Shown: positions 22,780 to 35,450, counted from the first letter of the stretch. The stretch: DNA of 64,000 nt from Symbiodinium natans (GCA_905221605.1 CAJNDS010002358.1:407074-471073), one strand, 5' to 3'. The notes: generated by a model from the letters alone, not told the origin. A program made the numbers and translations.

Positions 22780-24280
22780 TTGTTGTGCTGCAATGTTGTT
22801 TTCCAGCCAAAACCGATTGCCAAGAGCCGCCAAGACATGAGTTACCATCAGTTTCTGTAGATTTTGTATGCTCAGAGACGTGGAAATCTAGCCTTGACGC
22901 TGCCCAGGAAGCCAACAAGGTAAGCATCTCTAGACAAGTGTACAGCACAAGGCAAAAGCTACAACTTCTGGACAACCTAGATGACTTGAAGAAGGACATG
23001 CCCTGCGACTGAAAGGTTGAAGTGCTCAGAATTGAACTTCTATTTGTTTTGCAGGACTTCGCGCAACATCAGCTTGAAGAAGACCTTGGCCAGCGGCTGA
23101 GCGACCATGTAGCTGCCAAGAGTCAGAGGCAGCACCAGTGCAGAAACGCACAGCGCATCCAGTGCATTCATTTGCCTAGGTGGCTCCAGACCCATGATCA
23201 CGAAGTTCTTCCCATTCCCGCTCCAGGCAGCTCCGCCAATTTCGCCACGTTCGCGCGTCTTTATGTTTCGATTCCCTCAGGGTCCGCCATTCGACAAGGG
23301 CGCATCTGAGGGCCACGCGCCCGCAGTCTTGCATTGCTCTGGCGCGTAGGCATCAGTCAATTGGGTTCATGCTCGCTGTGATCCAGATTCAGGTTGTACT
23401 GCCAAGCCGCTTGAGGGAACACACAAGGTCAGCCCGTGTTTGTGCTTTAGGTGGAGAGCGGAAAGTGAATAGTTTGGCCACTTGGCCATCGCTGTCTCTG
23501 GCAGTTGTTGACACCTATGGGTGCCCGGGGCAGAATATTTGACCCCGCCAAGAGCAAGGAGGCTTGGCAATGTCACCACGGAAAGCAATTGAGTACCAGA
23601 GCGGAGCTACAGGAGAATGCTGCTCTGGAGTACTCGCCAGAGGTCCGCAACGAAACGTGCCAAGCGGACTGCCGCCTGATGTTTCAATGGTCAGGCAGTG
23701 CTGCTTCTTGCTGCGAGGCATACGACTTCTTCGTCAAGAACAACCTTGCTGTGCCGCCAGACTGTCAGAAGCAGTATGAGGCCCGTCCCTTTTCATGTGC
23801 CTTTCGATGTACCAGCATGGAGATGTAATAGATGAATGGGCCTCCAGTCACTTCTTGGATTGTCATCAGAAGGCAGCCAAGCAAGCTGAAGAGGAAGCCA
23901 AGCGCAGGGGTCTTGATTGTTGATGCGCCAGCGCTTCGACACCACTGAAAGTATGAGAGCTGAGGTGCAGAGGCAGAAAGCCCGAGTGGAATTACCAACA
24001 ACGACACGAAGGTGCTCTCCTCAGGGAATACATCGGGTTTGTCAATCGATAGCGCTGTCATGACTGATTGATCTCATCAGGCTAGCAATGATGGAGGTTC
24101 CCCAGACAGGCTTCCTGCTCCGGGCGTACTGCCCGACGAGGATATGAAAGGGTTTGCTGGCCACCAGCTGGCACATTATGTTGTAATACAGCGGAAGCCG
24201 GCAACGATGAAGCGTCTCGCGCTTGGGAGGAGGAGGACGACGATGAAGAGGAGGAAGAGGAGGCCGTGATGGGTTCCTAG
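22780..24280 (+). CDS. Unassigned gene with Cys-rich centre and acidic C-terminus
   Basis: Candidate exons: the stretch ending at 22919 (ETWKSSLDAAQEANK, donor AAG|GTAAGC); 23055 onward after CTATTTGTTTTGCAG (DFAQHQLEEDLGQRLSDHV...); about 23590-23775 (NETCQADCRLMFQWSGS... and DFFVKNNLAVPPDCQKQYE); about 23811-23915 (HGDVIDEWASSHFLDCHQKA and AKQAEEEAKRR); about 24082-24160 (ASNDGGSPDRLPAPGVLPDE); and 24192-24280 (EAGNDEASRAW, then a Glu/Asp run, ending VMGS and TAG). First-base G content of these codons (about 30-43%) favours this strand for most blocks over the hydrophobic antisense frames; at 23055-23250 the antisense scores higher. No family is recognised, and the grouping into one gene is inferred. 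Confidence 0.4.
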
Positions 24281-25219
24281 AAACGTGTGCAGTCTCAACA
24301 TGAAGTGCTCAGGACATCATCGTCCAGGATCCAGCAGCCATCAAGCCCAAGGGGCTGTTTAGCTGCAGTCCCTGCTGGTGTGGGAATAATTGTCGGCGTC
24401 TTACATGATTCGAGCTCGCGTGTATAAAAAGGCTTTGACCACATGCCACACATTTCAGCCAAGGACAGCCTGCAGGGCCTTGCAGGCGGAGTGTATTGTG
24501 TTGACAGGGTGCGGCTGCGGGACATTTGGAGCAACGCGCCAAAGCCACTGCAAAGCAGTGAAAACCGCTCTGCATCCTGGTTCGACTACTTTGCTTGCTT
24601 ACACACTTGCATCGAAGATGCCACCTGGAGGTACATGCAACATGCATTTGTTTCATCGGGGCCTTTAGGAGACGACAACGCAGCATTCCTTCTGTCTTTG
24701 CTTTGCAAAGCGTTTTTTTGGAGTGCTAGCAGTGCTTTCCAGTGGAGCTGCTAAGACAGATAGCCGCTGATTTCCGATGCTGCGAAACCGCCAAAAGCAA
24801 AGCCTGCTAGCATGTGCTAGCGCAGTGGTGCTAGGAACTGGATCACATCAGCACGCTTAAGACTTAAGACCCTCCAAACTTTTTACCCTAGGCTACTAGG
24901 GTCGTGTTTGTATCGTCAGCTCCGCTACTTTGGAAGCGAGCTTGCCAGCGTGCAGTGTTCGGCCGCAACGATGTGCTTCACAGCTCATGGGTTGTGAGGC
25001 ATGACACCTGGTCATCTCGAGATGCCACCTTACCTTTCGTCTGAAGTCTAGCCTAGATCCGTTTGTTTGGTGTCAGTGTGTTGCTGCTGCTTATAGTTGA
25101 CTAGACCAGCTTAAAGTGCCATGAACGTGGGGTGTCAGCAATGGGAAGTGGCAGCTCAAAGCCTCAGTCCGAACCTCATGTGACTTACACTTACTGCAGA
25201 GATTGAGTGCAGCAGCGAC

Positions 25220-25220
25220 C

Positions 25221-25288
<68 letters not shown>

Positions 25289-25325
25289 GCATCATCATCA
25301 TCATCATAAATCATCATTTCATCAT
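25220..25325 (+). repeat. (ATC)n microsatellite
   Basis: About 30 near-perfect copies of CAT/ATC, with one GCAT variant, ending in ATCATTTCATCATTG. It creates poly-Ile and poly-Asp frames that are not genes. Confidence 0.95.
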
Positions 25326-25534
25326 TGTCGCTGAAAGGTCGGAGGAGCACAGTGTGCCACAGCCGACATTTCAAGAGCAAGAGCTCACGGCAGCTGGGCA
25401 GTTGCCTGAGCGTTCGAACACATTTTTTAACACTAAGTCTTTTGCCTCGGTGGGCTTTCCGATGTCATGACGCCGAACCGCGCGCCTCTAACGGTGGGAG
25501 GACGAACGCCGAAACTTCGACCTGGGAAGTAGGG

Positions 25535-25605
25535 GGGTGTAGGGGTGTCAGGAGTGTCAGGGGTGTCAGGGGGGGGGGGGGGTGTGTCAGAGAGAGAGAG
25601 AGCTG
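25535..25605 (+). repeat. GGGGTGTCA-type repeat with poly-G and (GA)n
   Basis: AGGGGTGTCAGGAGTGTCAG units run into a G run of about 13 nt and then (GA)n. Confidence 0.8.
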
Positions 25606-25839
25606 AACAGGGGGTCCACGGAGTGCATCGGAGAAACGGAAGGGGCCCAGTCAGAATTCATAGATTTTCCACAGATCTAGCAAGGAGCTAAAAGAGGTGG
25701 GCGGTCCGTTCAGAATCCATAGTTCCACAGATTTAGGAAGGAGCTAATCCCGGAGCTAATGGGCAGCAGAAAGAGCAAGGAGTCAGGCGTCAGGAGTAAG
25801 GACAGCAAGGAGGAGACCAGAGGTTCTCCGTTTCAGTCT

Positions 25840-26050
25840 CAGTCTCAGTCTAAGTCGTAGTCGTGGTCTTGGTCTTGGTCGTTCGTCTTGGTCTTGGTCT
25901 TGGTCTTTCGTCTTGGTCTTCGTTTTGGTCTTCGTCTTGGTCTTCGTTTTGGTCTTCGTCTTTGTGTGAGTCTCAGTTTCAGTCTCGGTCTTAGTCTTCG
26001 ACTTCGTCCTCGTCTTCGCCTTCTTCTTCGTCTTCGTCTTCGTCTTCTAG
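25840..26050 (+). repeat. Hexamer repeat TCTTGG/TCTTCG/TCTCAG
   Basis: About 35 degenerate six-base units; the word changes gradually from TCTCAG to TCTTGG to TCTTCG. Open frames through it (Arg-rich on the minus strand) are artefacts of the 6-bp period. Confidence 0.9.
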
Positions 26051-26059
26051 GCAGCCCAG

Positions 26060-27120
26060 GAGGCTTGAAAAATCCGCCCCCTTGCTGGTGGGGGGTAAAG
26101 CAGGTGGGTTGTTCTTTCACCCCAGTGCCTGCCAGGGTGTTAAACACAGCTGCGCAGGGCTATTCCCTGTTGTGTTAGAGCTGTGCTTGTCCGTATTCAT
26201 CCGTACTTGTATCGCTGTGTTAGAGCTGTGCTTTTTCGTGTTAGAGCTACGCTTCGCTCGTGAGCCCAGGTTTGTGGAGTGGAGGGCTATCTAAGAAGAG
26301 GTGACGGAGGGAAGTAGTGTTTTGTTAGCGTTTTGCACTGGCCACAGTGGCCGCTTCGACAAGGAATTCGAAGAATCTCCCAAGAAGTCGTGTTGAGGGG
26401 GGCGGCAACTGAAACACCTCGAGGTTGCTAACGCTTTCCAAGTTCTCAGCCAATCGCGCCAGGATTTCGGCGCAAATGTTCCTAAATGTATTACTATTGT
26501 ATTACTCGTCTTATGACGTTGTTGATGTTGGCGATGCTGGTTCGGATGAGTTTGTGCTGTTTAACGTTTTTCGGGCCATCCAACAATGGGCCACTTCTTG
26601 AGTTCCCTGATGCACCCTGTATATACTAGGCAAACGACAATCGTCATGTGCCACCGTTGGAAGCCGCAGGGTTTCTCTTTGACTCGTGCAATTGTTGGGG
26701 CATGCTGCCACAAGTTGTTGCCACAGTTTGATTTCGAGTCGGCTGAGGCCAGGGCATCGTGCCGCGAGCCTTCGGAAAGCTCAGGCTCGCCCTTACCTTG
26801 AAAACATGTTGAAAAGCCCCAGCTTAGCTCGCTTCTTCAGCTTCCTGAATTGTTGCCCGGCTGCCCTAAGGCGGCACGCAAAGCGCTGGCTTTCAGCCAT
26901 TTGAGCCGAGGCACGGCTTCTCCGAGTTCTCGAGAATGCGTCGTTTCGGTATTTCTGTTCTCGCATGTATTGACTTGATGTTTTCCTCTGCATTTCGACA
27001 CGTTCTTGCTCTTATTGTTTTGACTGGTTTGCATCGTTCTTGGCTGAATTTATGTTTTTCCCGCAGCCTCGGTGTTGTGGGGTGTGCAAGAATTTAACTC
27101 AGCCTTGCTCATCGCCCGGG
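26060..27120. other. No supported gene
   Basis: Short open frames only. TTAGAGCTGTGCTT recurs two to three times near 26174-26250 as a short local repeat. Nothing else stands out. Confidence 0.45.
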
Positions 27121-27315
27121 TCTCCTGTAGTCTTGACCGAGTCTCCCGGCTCGGGTCCCTGGAATGCCCACCTCCAGAGATTCCCGCATAGTCTTGCAGA
27201 CCTGCAAAGAATCCTTGGAGTGCCCCACCCGGAGAATGCGCTGCAGCCTGGCAGGCTATCCTTGGAGTGCCCAACCCTAGGGAACAACCCCGCCGAGTAT
27301 CCCTTGAGCGCCGAA
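27120..27315 (-). repeat. Member of the TTGGGCACTCCAGG minisatellite family, minus orientation
   Basis: The reverse complement holds GGTTGGGCACTCCAAGG and GGTGGGGCACTCCAAGG, degenerate forms of the unit found in plus orientation near 53.9, 57.2 and 57.8 kb. Confidence 0.6.
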
Positions 27316-28027
27316 AAATCTCGAATGTAGCCTCTTGTGTTGCTTGTCTGGCCTGATTCATACCGTCGCCCAAGAGACCAAAGTTGATCTCGGGCAATCC
27401 CGATGTGGGAGCTGGTCCTGAGTTTCGACCGACGGTCTTCGAAAGCCAGGAATTCCTGCTCCATCATTTGGAGTTGCCCTCGATCTGAAGATCGAAAGAA
27501 TGGCATTGCACATTGCTGTACGAGGGGTACTACTTTTGACGCAAGAGGACCATGTTTGCACCTCACCGAAACCGGTTCTGTCCTTCTGATTCCGATCCAA
27601 GGGCGGAGATGTGGCGATAGATTTCGATCTAACAGCAGAATTTGCCGCTGTCTCGGACACAGGTCAAGCTGTGTTTTTGTTTTTTATCATCCATGCTCGG
27701 TGACTCTGAGTACGCTTAATGTTGAAAGCGTGCACTGTTGAGGATCTAAACGCGTCAAAAAACCAGTGCCGAGCCGTCCGAGGGAAACTCTGTCAGAATT
27801 AGAGTTCTCAATGAGTGCTGTTGATGGCTTCGTGCTGAGTTGTCACCCCCTCCTGAGTACAAGGCGGGGAAACAATCACAGAACCGGGGGGGGGGGGGGC
27901 AGTGGGGCGTCTTATGGCCTCATTGAATCGGGTCTTTTTTACATGCCCTATGTCAAACTAGCAGGAAGTTTTCGTGGAAGTCCTGTTCGTGCCCCTCAGC
28001 TTTCAACTGGGTGCGGTGGACTTCTCA

Positions 28028-29953
28028 ATGGCTTGCTTCAGTGAAGACGAACTGAGCAGATTGTGTGCAGACCATGTTGTCCAACAGGCAAAAGTGGCGA
28101 TGTGTGGCTTGGACTGCGGTGACGTCATCGAGAGAGAGGTGCACATGCATGGACCAGCCGGCAAGTGCATCAGCTTTAGACGAAGCCAGGTAACGGCCTC
28201 GACTGTGGGCGAACTCCTCCGCGCAGCCAGGGAAGCTCTGAAGCGGGAAGATGTTGATGTGGTTTGTGAGTGTACAGAGCTGCAGAACCTCCCCACCGAT
28301 GCTGGCCTTTACGATGCTGTCTCCCGTTCATATCCCAAGAAGCTTCAGGCATATGTAGCGGCAAGCATGGAACGCGCAAAATGGTTGGAAGATGTTCTGG
28401 AGCTTCAGTTCGAGACGGTCAGGAGCCTGATATACTCATCTTGGTGGAGCTCGATCCAATCGGGCAGCCTCAGTACTTGCCAGGCCCTGGTGAGCCCCAA
28501 TCAGAAGACCGCAAGCATGCCGGGCGCAGATTCGCCCGAGCTAACTTTGCTGGTCCGAGAGCTTCAGACAGAGCTGTTGGAATCTGTTGGGCCAAAGGGA
28601 TTGAGTGCGCTAGAGGTCGCCATCGATGGCGGTGATGCAGATCTTTGCAAAGTTCTTGTAGAGTCTCGAGCTAATCTTCAGAACTCTCTTGATCAAGCCC
28701 TTTCCAGATTGGACCTTCATGGTTCCAGTCCCAGGGCAAAGATTGAGGAGGTGTGCCGAATTCTGCATAACGGCGGCGTCGCTGTTGAAGCCTGGCAATC
28801 AAAGCAACCCTGGGACCGCTGCTTGCGAGCCGCTGCTACTGGTTGCACTTGGCTAGTAGAAGATCTGCTACAAAAGGATAAACTCGGTTTTGAAGATGTG
28901 GTCTGCCCGAGAACAAACTGGAGTTTGGCTTTGGAAGCTGCTGTAACATCCAACCACTCCTTGATGAAGCTTGCACTGCAAAAGGGTGTGGAGGCTGCCA
29001 TCCACTGCGACAGAAGTGGTCGTAGTGTGATGCACTATGCTGCCCTACAAGGGGACGAGCAGCTGTTGCTGATGATCGCGGAGTCCATGCAAGCTCAAGG
29101 CTTCCGCATCTTGGATCGTATTGATGCGGTCGATGAACTTGGCCGAGTCCTTAGACGCTGTGCGTTCTCAGATGAGCACCTTCCGACACGATATGTTGCA
29201 TTAGGAACTCAGTCATGTAGCGTCTCAGACGTACAACGGGCATTGCCGCCCCTTTTCGAGGAAGAAGCCCCCTTTGGTACGCTGCACGAGGCATTGGAAA
29301 CATCTGTGCAGCGTAATGGTCCTGATGCCATTTGACATGAGTCTGGTACAGGTAATTGGTGAGATGTAGTGAGGTAGTTCCACAGCATCTTGTTGAATGT
29401 TGACATGTGGCTCGTGGCAGGTGGTCATGCAGGGGTTTGCTCTTGGCTTTGTTCCCAACGTTGTGATCCTGCCAAGCGTGACATTGAAGGAACAACGGCT
29501 TACTTTCAGGCCATCTGTGGAGGAGGCAAAGAATTTCCTCAACAGCTGCTTCCATCACTTTTCTTCGGTCAACCTCACCTAGTTCACCAATTTTTTGAAG
29601 ATACTACTGATGACAGTGGGTTGACATTGTGGCATGTTGGTGCCATGACAGATGCAGTTCCTGCGCTGCAGTGGATGGTTGAGCATACAGAATCTGGCCT
29701 TGAACCGCTTTTGGACGCAAGTCATTCTAACCCGCTGCTTCAAGCCACACTGGGGGGCCACATGCAGGCGGTAGCCTTCCTTTTGTCAGTGAAGGCAGAC
29801 CCTGGGCAGTTCACCCCTGGCTCGCCTAGAGACTGGGCAGCAGCGCTTCGCTTGTCAGAGCTGGAACATGCTTTCTGGGCTCACAGGGATGAAGTTGCTG
29901 ACGCAGGATGGGCAGCGCGGTGGAATGCCTATAGATGGGCAGCAGAGCATTGA
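28028..29953 (+). CDS. Ankyrin-repeat protein
   Basis: Probably a protein-binding scaffold. Two large blocks in the same frame: 28028-29335 and about 29390-29953. The ATG at 28028 (MACFSEDELSRL) lies about 60 bp past the acceptor AACTAGCAG; an earlier in-frame start is possible. The N-terminal ~190 residues are unassigned. Ankyrin-like helices follow: GLSALEVAIDGGDADLCKVL, DRCLRAAATGCTWLVEDLL, SGRSVMHYAALQGDEQLLLM, then in block 2 AGGHAGVCSWLCSQRCDPAK with DIEGTTAYFQAICGG, GLTLWHVGAMTDAVPALQWM and NPLLQATLGGHMQAVAFLL. The C-terminus is Trp/Ala-rich (DWAAALRLSELEHAFWAHRD), ending at TGA 29951. The blocks are separated by TGA 29333-29335; after it the same frame reads HESGT, which fits the next repeat, so either a short intron removes the stop or the copy is mutated. 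Specific partners cannot be inferred. Confidence 0.8.
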
Positions 29954-29959
29954 GCAGCA

Positions 29960-32900
29960 TGGTACCAAGGCGCGAACCACGCAGCAGCTTCACGAATCTG
30001 TTTGACCCGAAGGATCTGCCTAAGGTTTGCGATCCATGACCTCCTTCACGCAGTTTGCTGATGCTGGGAGCACGTGTTGCCACAAATGGCATGACCATCC
30101 TCTGCCAGAAGACCGTTTCCTTTGAGGCGATTGAGCGATTGAGATGTCTTTTTCGTGTTCGACTCACCGAGGAAGAGAAGATGATGGTGACCTGCGTCGC
30201 ATAAACTCTGGGGGATAGTATGTTTGCAAACTTTGCAAAGCACAAGAGGCGACACGGTCAAGAAGGCGAGTCACCGTACGACCGGCTGGAATTATCTGAA
30301 ACACACACCAGAACCCAGTCTCTGTCTGGGAGTCGGTAAAACGTGGGGCCCCTGGTCAGTTTGCTTGCCCGAGCAAGCCAGAGGCGAAACCGAATCAACA
30401 GCGCGTGAGGACAATCTCTCTGTCATGCTTTGGCAAAGCCTGGTGTGGGCAACCCGGTCCGTGAGTCTTTGAACAGATGATGGCATGGTCAGAGACGTCA
30501 GAATTGGCAAGAGAAGTCGCCAGAAACCTCTTCTTGCTCTGAGAGCATCATGTACTGAAGCTTGTTGTAGCTTTCCGTCTGGTTCCGGATGGTGTGCACT
30601 TTTTGCGTAGCAACTTTCCTTTCACATGCGCTGCTGCAAGTATTTGGTTACCTCTGCCTGGCCCTCGCTAATCACTAAGCCTCACTCCATGCCTGCAAAT
30701 CTTCCGTGCTCGTCTTCGGGCTCAATCAGCCCAGATCGAAAAAGTAAGTCCTTCTGGACCCAAGCTAAACGCCGAAAAGCAGGCACAGACTAGACGTGAC
30801 AGAATTCTACGAAGCATGTTTCGAACTCACAGGAGGTGAACAGGCAGTCCACCCCCAACTTCAATGTACTCAGCCGCATCTGAGACATGCAAATGGCATC
30901 ACCCCCGCCGACGTTTGGAGGCTTCGATATTTTGCCTGAGTGGCAGCAGCAAAAAAGTGCTGCAGCAAGTTTCAGGTCAAGCAGAGCAGAGTGGAGCTGC
31001 TATGGCGTCGACGGTTGAGGACTGAAAGCTCCTGACATTATGCAAAGGGATTCCGGATGAAGGATGTTGTGTGACATGAGCAATGGTAAGCTTTTGCGCA
31101 TGAGGCCCCGCTGGCAGAGGCAAGATGTTGTAGTTCAAGCATATGCACATGAGGTCTTCAAAAGTCATACTTGACCGGCAGGTGTGCGAGAAGTGTGACA
31201 GTACCTTTATGCCTGATTCGACTCTCGCCAGCAACATCAGTAGAATTCTGCCAGTGCCTGTTGAAAGTTATGGTATACATGAATTTCAGCGGTTTCCTCC
31301 AGGAGGTTCTGTCCGCAATGTGGAGCCCCTCGGAAGGCGATGCTGTTTCGTTTGGCGGCTTCCGCTGACCTGCGTGTGTTCAGTGTTTTGGGTTGTGCTT
31401 CCCCTGCAGGGATCTGCTGCTGACATGGCGCCGAATCGCAGCACCTCCTTTGCAGAGGCCTCCTAAAGCTGATTCCATGGCCCGGAGCGTCGAGGGGTTT
31501 CAATTCCCCAGGCTGTGGCGCAGGAAGTTCCGCCCGGCGGGCTGCTCCACTTGCAGGCATTCGTAAGCGCGACACAACATGTGACCTTTGCTTGCTGTCG
31601 AGAAGGGAGTTGGGACCGTGCGCGCGCTTGCGCTTGCGCTTGTGACGGCGCATGCTGGCTTCCTCGAAAGAACAAAGTGGACTTTAGAAGCGGAACGAAT
31701 CCAAAGCTTCCCCGGATGCATTGGGACAGATGTGGACAGATGTTGACAGCCGGTCGAAAGCTTCGCGATCGCAGCGGGTTGAGAGGAGCGCCCCTGGCCT
31801 CTTCTGACTGAGGGATGGTAAGCTCCGGGTAAACCATTCTATACCAGTAGTCTGACAAAAGGCATTGACCTCTGAATCTCCGGATTGGCAGCTCATCCCT
31901 CAACACCCTAAATCAAGAAACGGCATCCGCGCCCACAAGAAAAAATGAGGAGCTGGATTTCATACGTACATTTCGGAGAATCAGGGGCTTGGTTTCCTAT
32001 TTATGGATGGGGTGGGGGGGGGGGGCAAGAAAGACCATACGGAATGTTGGTCCCGTGTTCATGGGCGAATTCGCTCACATTCTGTTCGACGGTAGGTAAA
32101 AATGCTGGATACCTGCGACCCGCCAAGGTTCCCCACGCTGAGGGTGCGCTCGCTTTTTAGACCTATGAATTCTTACGCAGTGCTGTCGAGGTAGCCATCC
32201 AATAGCAACATAGTCGCTGATCCCTCTTGCCGTAGCCTGAGACTCGGGCGACATGTCCTTTTGTTTTCGACCTTGCTTTGGAGGGGAGGGATGGTGGCTT
32301 GGCTGGGGGGTCCACAGTTCCCAAGAGTTAAAACCTCATGGGAGCTCCGAAAGCTCCCACGTTTAGGTTTCACTGTGCGCTCGCCCCCTGCACTCTCCAG
32401 CAATTGCGACAGAACTGGATCGTGTGCGATTGACGTCGACATTGATACATGTCGAATTTGATGCGCTGAATGCAATTCCACGTCGTCTTGTTGCCGGATT
32501 TCGAATTTGAAGCCGCAACGCCTCCAGACCTCGCAATTCAATTTTGCCATACCTGTAGAAGGCTGTAGAAGGCTGCCCAGCTCCCAGATGCCTGACCACA
32601 TGCACACTTCCACGTCGCTGCGCAGTGGATACATACAGGCTCTGACAACTTAGCCCGCAAACCCGCCTCTGGAAACAGTATCTTGCTCTGCCCGACCGGT
32701 CCGCAGCAGTAGGCAGTGTCGCCCCCTTGTTTGCCAGGTAGTCGTGCAGCTTGGTGACTACTGGCTACAGGCATATGGGGTTGTGACTTTGGTCAGGCAC
32801 TGAGCTGTTGTAGTGTTTCCACAGGAACAGGGAATGATGGCATTGGTTGGCTTGACCTTGACAAGGTCCTCCAGATCGGCAAAGCTGCAAAGTTTGATTA

Positions 32901-33170
32901 TCCCCCAGGTGCCTAGGCAGAAAGCCTTGCGATCCACCAAATGAAGTGTTTGATTGAATAACTATGAATAAATGAAACCTGACAAGCGAGGTTGGGGCTG
33001 GACGGAATTCTTTGCCCTGGTGGTATATTTTGCCGTCTTGCGGCTGCATCGTGCCACAGGGTGTTTTGCGAACAGGTCCCGGCTCAGTAAAGAAAAGAAG
33101 CTCTAGTTCGCAGTCAAACGGCAGAAGCATGTAGTCTTGTTTATGCACTTCCGTTTGCTTTCTTCCATTT
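29960..33170. other. No firmly supported gene
   Basis: Two isolated coding-like stretches occur on the plus strand: about 30478-30562 (DDGMVRDVRIGKRSRQKPLL) after GTTTGAACAG and about 31183-31262 (VCEKCDSTFMPDSTLAS) after CCGGCAG. No chain of exons joins them. Poly-G occurs at about 32012-32023. Confidence 0.4.
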
Positions 33171-33179
33171 GCTTGGCAG

Positions 33180-34025
33180 GGCACGGAGTGCCATCTCCAC
33201 TGGCTGCTTCCTGTCACTGACGGCTGTGCTGGTGCTTGTCACGGGATACTTCGGGGCCCTTCAGGCTGGTCAGCATTCGATGTTCAGCGCACTTGGGCAT
33301 CTTTAAGCGCAGCTCCTCAGGTTTACGTGCTCCAAGTTGAATTTGCCATGGGCGTCTTTTCCTTGTCGGAGCCTTCTTGCTCTGAATCACAGACATCCAC
33401 GTCACTTTGATCTGTCTTGCTCAAACATTTACCCAACGTTCAAAGGTCTATTCTTGGCAGCCAGTTTCTGCTTGGAATCTTCGCGGGTCAAAGATACTCG
33501 ACGAGGAACGGCTGGATCAGCCACAGACCGTGCGCAAGCTCTTCAAATGTTCTTCAAGTATTCTATCTGGTGTGGTCAGGCCACAGCACCTGATCATACT
33601 ATGCTCGTGTGCGGCACTTGCAGCAGCCGCCCTGGTGCTGACCAGCATTCTGGACGCAAGCTCAGAGATGTTTCCAGAGTTGCGCACCTTTGTCTATCGG
33701 CTTTGCATTGGGGAGGGTACTGCTGTCAAAGTCATAAGTGGAGAGTATGCGGTGGTTTGCAGGATGCGATCGCTCAGACACTAGACGGAGGTCAGATGCT
33801 CCTCCCTCGGAGAAAAAGGGGTGCTGTGGGATCTCGGGCGGTGTCTCATCTGAGGCAAGTCTCCCTGGCTGCCGGATTGAGCCTTGCGATCTTCGGTTTG
33901 CTCCTGGCACTTCTGACAGGATGCTGCCTGGTGCGTGAGATTTAATGAACGCAAGCTGCGGGAACGGTACGTACACCGTGTGCAGCCGGATGCTGCGGCC
34001 AAAGAAGCCGCCTTGCGAAGCGAAG
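33180..34025 (+). CDS. Probable multi-pass membrane protein, multi-exon
   Basis: Three hydrophobic segments occur in order on the plus strand in bounded blocks: about 33180-33300 (ISTGCFLSLTAVLVLVTGYF, after TTGCTTGGCAG), about 33495-33716 (DEERLDQPQTVRKL, then IILCSCAALAAAALVLTSIL and FVYRLCIGEG) and 33763-33932 (DAIAQTLDGGQMLL, then VSLAAGLSLAIFGLLLALL, donor CTG|GTGCGTGAG). A hydrophilic tail block follows at 33956-34025 (LRERYVHRVQPDAAAKEAAL, donor GTATGT). An upstream block at about 33040-33127 (GVLRTGPGSVKKRSSSS) may be the cytoplasmic N-terminus; its intron is flanked by the direct repeat GGCAG. The family is not recognised. In-phase antisense frames are hydrophilic, so strand choice rests on splice signals and codon bias. 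Confidence 0.45.
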
Positions 34026-34064
34026 TATGTGTGAACAACTCTTCAGCCCTTAACCAGGACCATG

Positions 34065-34069
34065 ACACA

Positions 34070-34100
<31 letters not shown>

Positions 34101-34260
34101 CTTTGAGTGGAAGATCGAAACGAGGACCCTGTATTTTGGATATCCCACCCCTACAGATGAAATGGCGGGGGGGGGGGGGGTGGGGCGTGTACCCCCTTTT
34201 AGAGCCAGAACCCCCATTTTACAACCAGAACCCCCATTTTACAACCGGCAAGCGTTTCGA
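34065..34260. repeat. (CT)n microsatellite and short CCCCCATTTTACAACC repeat
   Basis: A CT run at 34071-34098 is followed by poly-G at about 34169-34180 and two tandem copies of AGAACCCCCATTTTACAACC. Confidence 0.8.
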
Positions 34261-34379
34261 GAACGCCCAAATCGCAACCATGTTCATAAGCCTCTTAACA
34301 AGAGCATCATCCGCGGTTTGGGCAAGCAGCGGGGGCCCCTCAAACACTTCATTTTCAGATAAAGGGTTGGGGTAGGGCT

Positions 34380-34700
34380 TGAGGTTTGAGCCCCTACAGA
34401 AGCGGTGCAGGGGCGGGCGGAGCGGGGGGAGCAAGGGGAGCAAGCCCCTCGAAGTACGTGTATGGTGGTGAGATGTGGTGAGGGTGGGGGAGCGGGGCAG
34501 GCTGGGTGGAGGGAGCGGAGTAGGCGGAGAGTGCGGTGAGCTTTTAAAACGGAGGCGAGAGCAGGTGAGGGCGGTTACAGCAGTGAGGGTGGTGAGGGCG
34601 GCAGGGGTCTGGGTATGCGTTGGCATGTTATAGATGAAGCACTAAGAGCATGGGAAGGAGGGATGGGGTGGGGGGAAGTTGGGGTAGAGAGCGGGTAAGC
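34380..34700. repeat. G-rich GGAGCGGGG/GGTGAGGG tract
   Basis: Purine-rich degenerate repetition of GGTGAG/GGAGC words; no coding interpretation. The antisense gives Pro/Thr/Ser-rich frames. Confidence 0.6.
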
Positions 34701-34789
34701 GCAGCGAGCAGAGCGATGACCCAAAAAAGGTCTTCACTGACGCCGCCCCGGGGGTCGGCGGACATGCCCAGCGTATCAGCATGAGCCCT

Positions 34790-35450
34790 CTGTGAAATGG
34801 TTGAGCAGGTCATGCACGGAGGTTCGTATCACAGTGGGAAGGTCGTTCGAAGTCATGTCGAGCCTGTCTTATAGAGAATCTGGAATGCGAGATGCATGCG
34901 CCGCATCTGTATCTCCTGCCAGAATGAAGTCCAGTCGGGCGAAGCATGCGGCTGCGATGGTGGATGCTTGGACGCGAGAGCGTGCGTCTCATAGCCCCGT
35001 CAAGTCCCCATGCTCGGAGCTGAGGATGTGCGGATTGTTCTGGTGTTGGGGGCCCGGGGTGGCTTTGAAACACAGGGGGCGTGTTGAACATTGCGCCGCA
35101 TCGTCAAGAAGGTGAACTCAAGTTTGAGCTTTTTCGGATGCTTCTGTCTTGGGGCAAATATGATGTTATCCGTCAATCCGGACGAAGCTTTTGTATCGCG
35201 ATTGCAAGCATGCCTTGCCTTGCACCTAAATGGAGATCTCCACTATCCGAGTCACATTCTTGTGCAACCGAAGTTTGTGGTGTCGCATCATGTACATGTC
35301 GTAGCTATCGAACTCTTTCGGCAAAAAAGCAGCCCAGATCTCTATTCAAAAATGTGCAAGTTGAACGATGAACAAGCATCAGGCAGCAGCTTTGCCGAAA
35401 CGTTGACTTATAGCCTGCCCGAAGCTGTGCCCGGCCCAAGCCCATGAGCA
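34790..35450 (+). other. Open frames without support
   Basis: A 118-codon frame at 35091-35447 is open, but it has no motif and no splice context. I leave it unassigned. Confidence 0.3.

Noticed and set aside
22950-24200. Minus-strand multi-pass membrane protein (frames such as GFLFSLLGCLLMTIQ and LCVSALVLPLTLGSYMV)
   Set aside because: Most of these frames are the exact in-phase antisense of plus-strand blocks that have more first-position G codons and sit behind good acceptors; hydrophobicity is what antisense of hydrophilic coding sequence gives. At 23055-23250 the minus strand scores slightly higher, so doubt remains there.
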